Part shown: in pieces, positions 16,484 to 24,005 of the stretch
Layout of the letters: the number at the start of each line of letters is the position of its first letter
Numbering within the stretch: the first letter of the stretch is position 1
Source: Candidatus Kutchimonas denitrificans
Lineage (GTDB): Bacteria > Gemmatimonadota > Gemmatimonadetes > Palauibacterales > KS3-K002
NCBI GenBank assembly: GCA_011774835.1
Contig: JAACAK010000049.1
Location: 79,653-143,652 of the forward strand
Direction of reading: 5' to 3'
DNA: 64,000 bases
Translations under genes and position numbers: made by a program
Notes under the pieces: generated by a model
What the model saw: only the letters and a program-made list of their open reading frames with translations
What the model was told of the DNA's origin: nothing
Databases searched by the model: none

Positions 16484-17518
16484 ATGACCACTATCTCTCG
16501 GCGCCAATGGTTCAAGCTCGGCGCCGCCGCCGCCGGCTTCTCGTCCCTCGCCGCCGCACTCGGCCTCCGGCCCCGTCGGCCCCAGGCCGAGACGGGGGGC
16601 GAAGAGGTGCACGGCCACGAGGCGGCGACGGTCGGGCGCGTCTCCACGGCCGACTTCGACCCGATGGAGTACCTGACCGAGTTCGACTACGGTCGAAGCC
16701 GCCGTCTCTCCGACGGCCGGACGCTGCGCGAATACGACGTGGTGGCCGTCGATCGGGAGATCGAGGTGGCGCCGGGCGTCTACTACCCGGCCTGGACTTA
16801 CAGCGGCCGGGTTCCGGGCCCCACGCTTCGCTGCACCGAGGGTGATGTGCTGCGAGTGAACTTGCGCAACGGAGGTTCACACCCGCACACGATTCACTTT
16901 CACGGGACGCATCCGCCGGAGATGGACGGGGTGTTCCCGGTGATCGCGCCCGGCGAGTCGTTCACCTACGAGTTCGAGGCGAAGCCGTTCGGGCTGCATC
17001 TCTACCACTGCCACACCATGCCGCTGAAGCGGCACATCCACAAAGGGCTGTACGGCGTGCTGATCATCGATCCGCCCGGCGGCCGACCACCGGCGCGGGA
17101 GCTGGTGATGATGATGAACGCGTTCGACACGAACTTCGACGGCGAGAACGAGGTGTACGCCGTGAACACCGTGGCGTTCTATTATCAGCAGCAGCCGATC
17201 CCGGTGGAGGTTGGGGAGCCCGTACGGGTTTACCTGGTCAACATCACCGAGTTCGACCCGGTGAACTCCTTTCATCTACATGCCGGGATGTTCCGTGTGT
17301 ACCGGACCGGTACCGATCTGGAGCGACACGAGCTCACCGACACGCTCATGATGTGCCAGGGCGAGCGGCACGTGCTGGAGTTCGAGCTGGAGAATCCGGG
17401 CCTGCACATGTTCCACGCGCACCAGAGCGAGTTCGCCGAGCTGGGCTGGATGGGCTTCTTCGAGGCGCAGCCGCCAACGGTAGCCAGCGCCGTCGGTAAG
17501 GAAGGAGGCCGGGCATGA
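16484..17518 (+). CDS. Tat-exported two-domain multicopper oxidase, type 1 copper in domain 1 only
   Basis: 344 residues. The N-terminus SRRQWFKLGAAAAGF is a twin-arginine signal, so the folded enzyme is exported to the periplasm. Domain 1 has HPHTIHFHG and HLYHCHTMPLKRHIH, giving trinuclear His plus the type 1 Cys-His set. Domain 2 has NSFHLHAGMF and HMFHAHQSEF, where the type 1 Cys is Ala. This corresponds to a two-domain enzyme with the type 1 site only in the first domain (the pattern called type C). Likely oxidises metal ions or phenols with O2. Its stop overlaps the ZIP transporter start (ATGA), implying co-expression and a role in metal handling. Confidence 0.86.
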   Translation: MTTISRRQWFKLGAAAAGFSSLAAALGLRPRRPQAETGGEEVHGHEAATVGRVSTADFDPMEYLTEFDYGRSRRLSDGRTLREYDVVAVDREIEVAPGVYYPAWTYSGRVPGPTLRCTEGDVLRVNLRNGGSHPHTIHFHGTHPPEMDGVFPVIAPGESFTYEFEAKPFGLHLYHCHTMPLKRHIHKGLYGVLIIDPPGGRPPARELVMMMNAFDTNFDGENEVYAVNTVAFYYQQQPIPVEVGEPVRVYLVNITEFDPVNSFHLHAGMFRVYRTGTDLERHELTDTLMMCQGERHVLEFELENPGLHMFHAHQSEFAELGWMGFFEAQPPTVASAVGKEGGRA

Positions 17519-18690
17519 GCGAACGCTGGAAGAAATGGGTTACCGGCCTGACCCCGCTCGTGCTACTGGCCGCCATGACGGTCCTGTTCCTCAGGTTCGG
17601 GCCGCTGGGTGTGTTCCGGGCATCGTTCCCACCCATCGAGGAGCTGACGATCGAGCGCATCCGGTTGCCGGAGCCGGACTTGATGGAGATCAGCGTGGTC
17701 AACGGCGGGCCGGAGCCGGTGACGGTGGCGCAGATGCTTATCGATGAGGCGTACTGGCCGTTCGAGATCGAGCCGGGCCATACGATCCCGCGGCTGCGCC
17801 GCGCGACGATCCGGACCCGCTATCCCTGGGTCGAGGGCGAGCCTCACGAGGTGACGCTGCTCACCAGCACCGGTCTGACGTTCAGCGCCGAAATCGAGGT
17901 GGCGACACAGTCGCCGGCTCCGAACGCGCGGTACCTGGCGACCTTCACGCTGCTGGGCGTCTACGTCGGCGTGCTCCCGGTACTCATCGGACTACTGTGG
18001 TTCCCGTTCCTGAAGCGAATCGATCGCAAGTGGATCAACTTCTTCCTCAGCCTGACCGTGGGTCTGCTGATATTCCTGGGGATAGACGCGCTGCATGAAG
18101 CGTTCGAGCTGCAGGAGCGAGTGGCCGACGCGTTTCAGGGCGTCGGGTTGATCACGCTGGGGGTGCTGGGCGCGATGTTCGGCATCGTGGCGATCGGGCG
18201 CTGGCTGCGTCGCCGGCCGGTGGCCGCCGGTCTTTCGCAGCGGCTCTGGGTCGCGTATATGGTCGCGCTGGGGATCGGCCTGCACAATCTGGGCGAAGGC
18301 CTGGCCATCGGGTCGGCGTACTCGGTCGGCGCCATATCGCTCGGCGCCTTCCTGGTCGTGGGCTTCGCCATCCACAACACGACCGAGGGGTTGGGCATCG
18401 TCGCTCCCGTGGCAAAGGAGCGACCGTCGCTGTGGCACCTAGTGACGATGGGGGCCATCGCGGGCGTGCCGACGATTGCGGGCGCATGGATCGGCGGCTT
18501 CAACTACCGTCCGGATCTGGCCGTGTTCTTCCTCGCCCTCGGGGCCGGGGCCGTTCTCCAGGTCGTCTGGGAGCTGGGCCGAGTCATCCATCGCGAATCG
18601 AAGGCGGGGTGGATGATGCCCCTCAACGCGATGGGGTTGGTGGCCGGGTTGGTGATCATGTACACGACAGCGCTGCTCGTCGTGGCGTGA
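17515..18690 (+). CDS. ZIP-family divalent metal transporter with a periplasmic N-terminal domain
   Basis: 391 residues. One N-terminal helix (TPLVLLAAMTVLFLRF) anchors a roughly 110-residue soluble beta-rich domain (ISVVNGGPEPVTVAQMLIDE), followed by about eight transmembrane helices. Two ZIP metal-site motifs of the form HNxxEG are present: GLHNLGEGLAIGSAY and AIHNTTEGLGIV. The extra N-terminal domain is unusual for ZIP proteins, which normally begin near the first transporter helix. Overlap with the multicopper oxidase gene suggests that the two act on the same metal, for instance oxidation of Fe or Mn followed or preceded by transport. The metal is not readable from sequence. Confidence 0.85.
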   Translation: MSERWKKWVTGLTPLVLLAAMTVLFLRFGPLGVFRASFPPIEELTIERIRLPEPDLMEISVVNGGPEPVTVAQMLIDEAYWPFEIEPGHTIPRLRRATIRTRYPWVEGEPHEVTLLTSTGLTFSAEIEVATQSPAPNARYLATFTLLGVYVGVLPVLIGLLWFPFLKRIDRKWINFFLSLTVGLLIFLGIDALHEAFELQERVADAFQGVGLITLGVLGAMFGIVAIGRWLRRRPVAAGLSQRLWVAYMVALGIGLHNLGEGLAIGSAYSVGAISLGAFLVVGFAIHNTTEGLGIVAPVAKERPSLWHLVTMGAIAGVPTIAGAWIGGFNYRPDLAVFFLALGAGAVLQVVWELGRVIHRESKAGWMMPLNAMGLVAGLVIMYTTALLVVA

Positions 18691-18850
18691 GTTCTCTCCG
18701 AATCGTTGAAGGTGGTTCGGGGATTCCAGGATTCGGGGATTCGGGGAGGCAGGGAAAGTGGAGGGCACGTGCCAGGCACACCACCTCCCTATTGCCCGGA
18801 ATCCCCGTATCCGACCTCGAGATTCCCACACCACACTTGACCGTGGGACG
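18691..18850 (+). repeat. Intergenic palindromic repeat, copy B
   Basis: Directly after the ZIP gene. It starts gttctctccgaatcgttgaag, matching gttctccccgaattgccgaag in copy A, continues with repeated ggattcgggg words, then ggcagggaaag, a central acgtgcc segment, and ctccctattgcccggaatcccc. The two halves are partly complementary. The bases up to 18960 contain further fragments (cccgaatcccccgaa) but no gene. Confidence 0.6.
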
Positions 18851-18960
18851 CTTCGGACCCATCATAGAAACCCTTGCTTAGTCGGTGACCTTCCCGAATC
18901 CCCCGAAATATTTCCCTTTCGCCTTGCATTGGCTGTTCTATGGCGCCGGGAGGCCGGCAG

Positions 18961-19953
18961 ATGTTTTCCAACTTGGACGTCGCAGGCGACTTTCCGCTTC
19001 GCGTCGACATCGTCCCATCAAAAGTGAGCGCCCGGGTCTGGGCCCACGAAGCCCGGGCCGGCCGGCAGAAGGCGCCGTGCTGGACCTACATCAGCGACGG
19101 GTTATGGACCCTGGGCCAGAAAGAAGTGATTATTACTTTAAACCGCGAGGTCGAGGAAAAGCCCACCGACTTCCCGCGCGCCCCCCTCAAGTTCTTCTCA
19201 CGCCTCCATTCCTTCGCAGATGCGGGAGCGTCGGTCGACACCGGCGACGTCACCCAGTTCGAGGGCGCCGGCTTTCTAGGTCTCGATGGCATCGTCTACG
19301 CCAACCCGCAGCCCCTCGAGGGGGTCGAGGTCCCCGACAAGGCGCTGGCGGCGGTGCTGGTCACCGAAGAGGAGCTCCGTGTATCCCAGCTGTTCGGTGC
19401 CTCCCGTGTGCTGGCCCAACTGGGTCGGGCGGCCGGGCACTATCCGTACCCCGTTTGGTCCGACCGCTCTCGAGACGGGCTGAACCTGAGCCACATGACG
19501 GAACAGAGCGTGCTCGCGCGGATCGAGCGGAAACGGATCCCGGGTGTGCGGGTCCGTGTGGAGGCGAACCGACTCATCGTCTCGGTGGCGCCCGAATCCG
19601 CTGAAGAGCTGAAGAGCACCCTCGACCAGGCGCCGACGAACGCGCCCCTCGCCATACCCACCGAGCTCGACCCCGCCGCCGACGGCTGCCTGGTCTGGGA
19701 GGCGGGGCGCCTGGAGCCGACGGTCGCCGCGCCGCCCGGCAGCCGACGTCGCCGTCTCAGCGGCTGCTTCATCGCTCTGGTTCCCGGTCAGAAAGAGGAC
19801 ATGGGCGAGATCGTCGAGGACGGGATGGTCGTATCGTTGACCGACCGGTCCTGGCTGGCGCTGAGGGGAGCGGTGGAGACGCGGGCGCCGCTGACGATCC
19901 CGGGCTCGAGCGGGCGCTTCGACTTCGCCTTCAGCTGGCACAGAGAGGTTTAG
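18961..19953 (+). CDS. Bacterial protein resembling the SARA/ZFYVE9 C-terminal domain (DUF3480/SARA_C-like)
   Basis: About 330 residues without signal peptide or membrane segments. From memory of ZFYVE9/ZFYVE16 C-termini, several blocks correspond: an N-terminal block CWTYISDGLWTLGQKEVIITL (human-like form: FTSKGMHAVGQSEIVILL), a central FLGLDGIVYA region, an AGHYPYPVWSDRSR segment (YRLYPCPLFSVR), an IPGVRVRVEANRLIV segment, a CFIALVP segment and MGEIVEDGMVVSLTD (SSIVEDGVMVQIT). ATG 18961 is preferred to ATG 18940 because GGGAGG lies 8 bases before it. There is no FYVE zinc finger. The gene is flanked on both sides by the intergenic repeat, so it is an isolated unit. Function in bacteria is unknown. 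Confidence 0.6.
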   Translation: MFSNLDVAGDFPLRVDIVPSKVSARVWAHEARAGRQKAPCWTYISDGLWTLGQKEVIITLNREVEEKPTDFPRAPLKFFSRLHSFADAGASVDTGDVTQFEGAGFLGLDGIVYANPQPLEGVEVPDKALAAVLVTEEELRVSQLFGASRVLAQLGRAAGHYPYPVWSDRSRDGLNLSHMTEQSVLARIERKRIPGVRVRVEANRLIVSVAPESAEELKSTLDQAPTNAPLAIPTELDPAADGCLVWEAGRLEPTVAAPPGSRRRRLSGCFIALVPGQKEDMGEIVEDGMVVSLTDRSWLALRGAVETRAPLTIPGSSGRFDFAFSWHREV

Positions 19954-20087
19954 GGAGTCGGGGATTCCGGGATTCGGGGAGGCAGGGAAGTGCAGGGTAC
20001 GCGCCAAGCACATCACTCCCTATTTCCCCGAATCCCCTTCAACACTTCCCACTGGCCCTCCCCAACGCAGAATCCCGAAATCCGACT
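19954..20087 (+). repeat. Intergenic palindromic repeat, copy C
   Basis: Between two genes. It reads gagtcggggattccgggattc, then ggggaggcagggaagtg, a core with acgcgcc, then ctccctatttccccgaatccccttcaac, then agaatcccgaaatccgacttc. The core and both flanks match copy B in the same orientation and copy A in the opposite orientation, and the outer parts are inverted repeats of one another. Confidence 0.65.
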
Positions 20088-20561
20088 TCAAGATGGAGGG
20101 TTCCCACCCAACCGGGGGGCGAGCAGGACTCCCAGCGTGTCCGCTATCGTCTTCACAGCCTGCTCGTCGCCCTGGCCGAACGCCGCCGGCGCGTGGCTGC
20201 GGACTTCTATGAGTCCGAGCACGCGTTCGCCGCCGCGCACCAGCACGACGAGCTCCGAGCGCGTTTCGGGGTCGCGGGCCAGGTAGCCCTCGAAGGCGTA
20301 GACGTCCGGTACGTTGATGTCACGCGCCTCGGCCACGGTCTTGCCGCATATTCCCTTCCCGACCGGGATGCGCAGCAACTCGGTGTCCGCACCGATATAG
20401 CTGTGCAGGACCAGGCTCGCGCCGCTGAGCAGGTAGACGCCAACCCAATCGTTCTCCGAACGCAACTGATGGATCCGCTCGACGGCGCGATGCACCACGG
20501 CATCCGGCCGGATCTCGGCCATGCCCCACAGCTCGTCGGCGATCGTTTCGGGATCGAGCAT
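20088..20561 (-). CDS. GAF-domain protein related to free-methionine-(R)-sulfoxide reductase but lacking two catalytic cysteines
   Basis: 157 residues from ATG 20561. The fold pattern matches fRMsr/YebR: NDWVGVYLL, LLRIPVGKGICGKTVAEA, VPDVYAFEGYLARD, SELVVLVRGGERVLGLIEVRS. In E. coli fRMsr three Cys matter; here only the GKGICG Cys is kept, while the positions before RIP and in HIACD are not Cys (YLARD). It therefore probably does not reduce methionine sulfoxide by the usual mechanism and may be a ligand-binding or redox sensor. An upstream extension to 20726 is possible but overlaps the divergent gene. Confidence 0.75.
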   Translation of the reverse strand: MLDPETIADELWGMAEIRPDAVVHRAVERIHQLRSENDWVGVYLLSGASLVLHSYIGADTELLRIPVGKGICGKTVAEARDINVPDVYAFEGYLARDPETRSELVVLVRGGERVLGLIEVRSHAPAAFGQGDEQAVKTIADTLGVLLAPRLGGNPPS

Positions 20562-20659
20562 GCGGCAAGTTGCGGCGCGGGCAGCGCCGTCGCAATCTGT
20601 CCAGCGTAACGCTTCCTCGAAGGCCCGATTCCCACGGTTGCCGAGCCCGGTGGGCCCCG

Positions 20660-21292
20660 ATGCGTAGCCGACCCACGAACACAGCCTGGCCAGTACCCGA
20701 TCCCGGGACACGGCTCGTCCCGGCATTGGGATTGGTTCTGGCTTCGGCCGCTGCCCTATCCGCCCAGGAACCGTACACGCCCGCGCCCACTGGCCCCGCC
20801 ATCGGCGCCAATCTGATCTTCCAGGCGTTCAGCGGTGAAGATTTCGAGACATTCCACGACGGGTTCGGCGGAACGATAACCGGGCGATACACGGCACGCA
20901 GCGGCTTCCAGCTGCTGGGTGGGGTGCACTACAGCATCCACGGCGTCACGGGGGGACCGGGCGACGTGCGGTTCCTCGAGGTCTTCGTCGACCCGCGATA
21001 CGTGCTGGAGCTCTTCAACTCGGAGCGTATCGTGCTCCTCGTCGCGGGGCGCGCGGCCTTCGTACGCCAAACGCTCAGCGGTGCGGCCCTGGAGGGCGGC
21101 GCCAGCGGCCTGGTTCTGGGAGGCTCGATGGGCGGCATCTATGGGTTGAATCGTCGCCTGGCCGTGGAACTGACTCTGTTCTTCGGCGGCCTCTGGACCG
21201 ATGGGGTGAGGGCGGTGGAAGGGGCGGAGAAATCAGGGAACGGCAACGTCACCACGCTACAGGCGGGCATCGTCTGGTCCTTCCCCCGCTGA
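20660..21292 (+). CDS. Exported outer-membrane beta-barrel-like protein
   Basis: 210 residues from ATG 20660, with a hydrophobic export segment LVPALGLVLASAAALSAQ. The mature part has repeated short amphipathic strands with aromatic ends and glycines (GTITGRYTARSGFQLLGGVHYSI, LVLGGSMGGIYGLNRRLAVELTLFFGG) and ends in an aromatic-basic tail TLQAGIVWSFPR, resembling the terminal strand of outer-membrane barrels. The start is uncertain because a TTG nearer the hydrophobic segment is also possible. It diverges from the GAF gene. Function unknown. Confidence 0.6.
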   Translation: MRSRPTNTAWPVPDPGTRLVPALGLVLASAAALSAQEPYTPAPTGPAIGANLIFQAFSGEDFETFHDGFGGTITGRYTARSGFQLLGGVHYSIHGVTGGPGDVRFLEVFVDPRYVLELFNSERIVLLVAGRAAFVRQTLSGAALEGGASGLVLGGSMGGIYGLNRRLAVELTLFFGGLWTDGVRAVEGAEKSGNGNVTTLQAGIVWSFPR

Positions 21293-21318
21293 CGCCCGAC
21301 GGCATGCCGCGATCGCGA

Positions 21319-21951
21319 CTACCGGACCGCCAGGCTGCCGGGCGGCAGCAGGACGGCCCGCACCGGCGCGGCCTCTGCCTCGACCAGACGAATCGGCAGC
21401 GCCAGCAGATCGTACGGGGCGGCCTCGACCGCCGAGAGATCGAGGTTCTCCAGGATCGGGCAGCCGGCCAGCCCGAGGACCCGGTGAGCGCTCATGGCGG
21501 CGCTATCCACCGGATCGACGGAGGGGGCGTCGGTCCCGTACAGCAGCAGGCCACCGCTCACCAGCGCTTCCGCCGCCTCCGACTCCAGCGGTGGGAAATC
21601 GCTGACAAACTCGTCCGGCCGCACCTCGTCCAAACAGCGAACGAGCACGCGAGCGGCGCCGACGGCGCCGGCCGCCTCCAATAGCTCGACGCTCACCGCC
21701 TCGCGGCCGATCGCGTCGACGACGCGAGCCGGACCGATGAAGTTGGCGAGTTCGAACGAACTCGCGGCGGCGCCGTCCGGATCGTAATGGGCCGGAGCGT
21801 CGGCGTGCGTGCCGACATGCGGGCTGAAATCCAGGTGGGAGACCGAGACGCTGTCGCCACGGTCCAGCCGCGACGACCAATCGAGTCGGAACGCGGCGTC
21901 GCCGGGCCAGGCCGCCGTGGTCGTCGTGAGGGGCCGACTGATATCGATCAT
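21319..21951 (-). CDS. Cyclase-family hydrolase, kynurenine formamidase-like
   Basis: 210 residues. The family metal motif HxGTHxDxPxH appears as HVGTHADAPAHY near residue 47. YGTDAPSVDPVDSAAMSAHRVL carries the second metal and substrate region typical of bacterial arylformamidase (KynB), which hydrolyses N-formylkynurenine. The KynB label is not certain because no tryptophan dioxygenase, kynureninase or other pathway gene is nearby; other cyclase-family amidohydrolases share these motifs. The start ATG 21951 lies 6 bases after the DoxX stop, so it is the last gene of a five-gene minus-strand run. Confidence 0.82.
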   Translation of the reverse strand: MIDISRPLTTTTAAWPGDAAFRLDWSSRLDRGDSVSVSHLDFSPHVGTHADAPAHYDPDGAAASSFELANFIGPARVVDAIGREAVSVELLEAAGAVGAARVLVRCLDEVRPDEFVSDFPPLESEAAEALVSGGLLLYGTDAPSVDPVDSAAMSAHRVLGLAGCPILENLDLSAVEAAPYDLLALPIRLVEAEAAPVRAVLLPPGSLAVR

Positions 21952-21956
21952 CAGCG

Positions 21957-22403
21957 CTACTCTTCGAGATCGGCGCGCCGACGCGGCGGCGCGCCCCAAC
22001 CCAGTATCTCGTAGTCGACCGAGAACCGACCCCCACCCGTCACGATCAGGCAAAACGCCACCATCAGCAGGGTGAACTCGAGTTCGAAGCCGTCGATGAA
22101 GCCTTCGCTGACCCGAGTCTGAACGATGGCGACCGCCATGACCCCGGCGATGAACACGGCGGCGAAGCGGGTGAAGAGGCCGACAACGACGGCCAGGCCA
22201 CCGAAGAACTCGACGAGGGCCACGGCCCAGGCCCAGAAGACCGGGTACGGCCAGCCCCACGACTCGATGTTGAAACCTTCCGGCGTTCCCAGCGGGCCCT
22301 GCAGCTTCTCCCAACCGTGGGCCATGAACACCGTGCCCAGCGCCAGCCGCAGGTAGAACGGTCCCCAATCGTGGAAATAGCGATTCAGCAGCCACCAGCG
22401 CAT
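21957..22403 (-). CDS. DoxX-family membrane protein
   Basis: 148 residues with four hydrophobic segments and family motifs: an N-terminal RLALGTVFMAHGWEKL, PVFWAWAVALVEFFGGLAVVVGLFTRFAAVFIAGVMAVAI and a C-terminal LLMVAFCLIVTGGGRFSVDY. Members are inner-membrane proteins linked to thiosulfate:quinone oxidoreductase, SodA/Mn homeostasis or unspecified redox roles. ATG 22403 is used; a longer frame upstream is a shadow over the FxsA gene. The neighbouring cyclase-family gene is 6 bases downstream. Confidence 0.85.
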   Translation of the reverse strand: MRWWLLNRYFHDWGPFYLRLALGTVFMAHGWEKLQGPLGTPEGFNIESWGWPYPVFWAWAVALVEFFGGLAVVVGLFTRFAAVFIAGVMAVAIVQTRVSEGFIDGFELEFTLLMVAFCLIVTGGGRFSVDYEILGWGAPPRRRADLEE

Positions 22404-22416
22404 CGACCGCCTCCCC

Positions 22417-22896
22417 TCAGCCGCCGTCGCGGCCGACCTCGCGACCGCGTCCCCGACCCGCCGCACCGGGCCCCTCTCCTGTCTCGGGCCCGCCCCGGTC
22501 CGGTGGCATGTGAACGTAGAACTGGCCGCCGCGCACCAGGCGGCCGGCGAACCGATTGACGACCCGATTCTGGAGCCAGCGCCGCGTCGGCCGCACCACC
22601 AGGCCGAACCCGACAACGTCGGTGAGCAGCCCGGGCGTCAAGAGCAGGGCACCGCCGGCCAAAATCGAAATCCCATCCATGATCTGCCGCCCGGGGACCC
22701 GACCCTGCCACATCTCCAGCTGGAACTCGCGCCACGCCCGCAGCCCCTCCCGGCTGGCCAGCGCCGCCCCGGCGATCCCGGTGATCGCGATCAGCGCCAG
22801 CGTCGGCCAGAGCCCCACCCAGCGTCCCAGCTGGATCAGCAGGGCCAACTCGACGATCGGGACGATGATGAAGAGGGGTAGCAGACGCCGGAACAT
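22417..22896 (-). CDS. FxsA-family cytoplasmic membrane protein
   Basis: 159 residues. The N-terminal two-thirds match the FxsA family: LLPLFIIVPIVELALLIQLG, TLALIAITGIAGAALASREGLRAW and LAGGALLLTPGLLTDVVGFGLVVRPTRRWL, three to four membrane segments. In E. coli FxsA affects exclusion of phage T7 by F plasmids. The C-terminal 40 residues are Gly/Arg-rich, low-complexity and absent from typical members. It lies between the DCC gene and DoxX, in the same orientation. Confidence 0.85.
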   Translation of the reverse strand: MFRRLLPLFIIVPIVELALLIQLGRWVGLWPTLALIAITGIAGAALASREGLRAWREFQLEMWQGRVPGRQIMDGISILAGGALLLTPGLLTDVVGFGLVVRPTRRWLQNRVVNRFAGRLVRGGQFYVHMPPDRGGPETGEGPGAAGRGRGREVGRDGG

Positions 22897-22917
22897 CGTT
22901 CGCGGGGACTCTCCGTG

Positions 22918-23298
22918 TTAACCGTCACGCCCTGTGCCGCGGCGACAGACGGCGCTGTCACATCCAAAGCGATGCCGCCGGCGGGCGATCCAGCGGTACA
23001 CACGCTCGGCGACGAACATCGCACCGGGCAAATAGAAAAGCCACGCCAACGGCTTCAGCCGCGGCAGCAACTTGAGAACCTCCCGAGCCGCCGCCGGCCC
23101 ACGCCACACATCACCGGCAGGCGACACGAGGTGCATCGCTTCCTCGGCCGCCTGCCGGTCGATTCCGTACCGGCTCAGCTCGGCCGTCTGAAAGGGGACG
23201 GCCTCGATCCGGCCCTTCGTGTCGTGCCGCTCGACGAAACGGACCTGGCGCTGGCAAAAGCCGCAGTCGCCGTCATAGATGAGGACCCAACGCGCCAA
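22918..23298 (-). CDS. DUF393/DCC-family thiol-disulfide oxidoreductase-like protein
   Basis: 126 residues starting at TTG 23298. It has the characteristic N-terminal YDGDCGFCQRQVRFV motif (DxxCxxC) of the DCC family, a thioredoxin-like group with two redox-capable Cys, then a membrane-adjacent aromatic segment (LAWLFYLPGAMFVAERVYRWIARRRHR). The family is widespread but its substrates are poorly known. It sits 25 bases downstream of a small membrane gene on the same strand and precedes FxsA, suggesting co-transcription. The TTG start without a strong ribosome binding site is the least certain point. Confidence 0.8.
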   Translation of the reverse strand: MARWVLIYDGDCGFCQRQVRFVERHDTKGRIEAVPFQTAELSRYGIDRQAAEEAMHLVSPAGDVWRGPAAAREVLKLLPRLKPLAWLFYLPGAMFVAERVYRWIARRRHRFGCDSAVCRRGTGRDG

Positions 23299-23322
23299 GA
23301 TGCCCCGTCGCCGACAGAAGCG

Positions 23323-23778
23323 TTACATCGCTGGCGCGGCCGGCCGCTCGGCGGCCGCACCCTCCTCGCGGTAAACCCAGCCGCCAGCCAGCGCGGCGAG
23401 ACAGACCTCCACCAGACCCCAGATCCAGAAGATGGCCGTCGTCCCCCACGGGAGCATGCCCATCAGGCTATCGCCGAGCAGCGGCATGAAATAGCCGACG
23501 AACCAGAAGAAGAGACCGGCGATGATGGCCGTGCCGGGGCCAGCGCCGAGCCGTGGCCGGATCGCTGCATACAACCAGACCAGCGCGATCCCCATTACGA
23601 AGCCCAGAACCATGAACACCGCGATCGTTCCTCCGCCCGGCATGACCAGTCCGAGGGCCTGCAGCACCTCTTCCATCTGGGCGCTGAAGATGAGTGAAGC
23701 GACCGTTTCACCCACATCGATGATCAGCCCGGCCAGCAAACCGCCAAGGATCACGCGACTGATATTGATGCGTCCCAT
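23323..23778 (-). CDS. Uncharacterised four-helix membrane protein
   Basis: 151 residues from ATG 23778, preceded by GGAGGG. Hydrophobic segments: VILGGLLAGLIIDVGETVASLIF, TIAVFMVLGFVMGIALVWLYAAI, GTAIIAGLFFWFVGYFMPLLG and AIFWIWGLVEVCLAALAGGWVY. The C-terminus is a short Ala/Pro/Glu tail. It is the first gene of the minus-strand run 23778-21319. I do not recognise the family; similar small proteins with GGLLAGL and an Asp-Glu pair in the first helix occur in many bacteria. Confidence 0.75.
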   Translation of the reverse strand: MGRINISRVILGGLLAGLIIDVGETVASLIFSAQMEEVLQALGLVMPGGGTIAVFMVLGFVMGIALVWLYAAIRPRLGAGPGTAIIAGLFFWFVGYFMPLLGDSLMGMLPWGTTAIFWIWGLVEVCLAALAGGWVYREEGAAAERPAAPAM

Positions 23779-23858
23779 GTTGCCCTCCGCGTTGATGTAC
23801 GGACCCGGGACCACCGGGCCCTCCATTGCGAGGCGACTTGGAGCTTGGAACACGGGTA

Positions 23859-23864
23859 CAATGC
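23859..23864 (+). promoter_or_regulatory. Possible -10 element upstream of phosphofructokinase
   Basis: TACAAT lies about 140 bases before the pfk start codon on the plus strand, in the intergenic region that separates it from the minus-strand membrane gene. A convincing -35 element at the usual distance is not visible, so this is weak. Confidence 0.2.
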
Positions 23865-24005
23865 CGGTCTGACCCCGGGTGTGTCCAGACCCCCTCCGAA
23901 ACCGCCTGACTTGAATCTCGAGTGGCGGGCGATCAAGATCCCGATGACCTCGACGCGCAGGTCATCAAGACGAAGAGAGCGCCAAAGTAATCTGAGGATG
24001 CGCAG

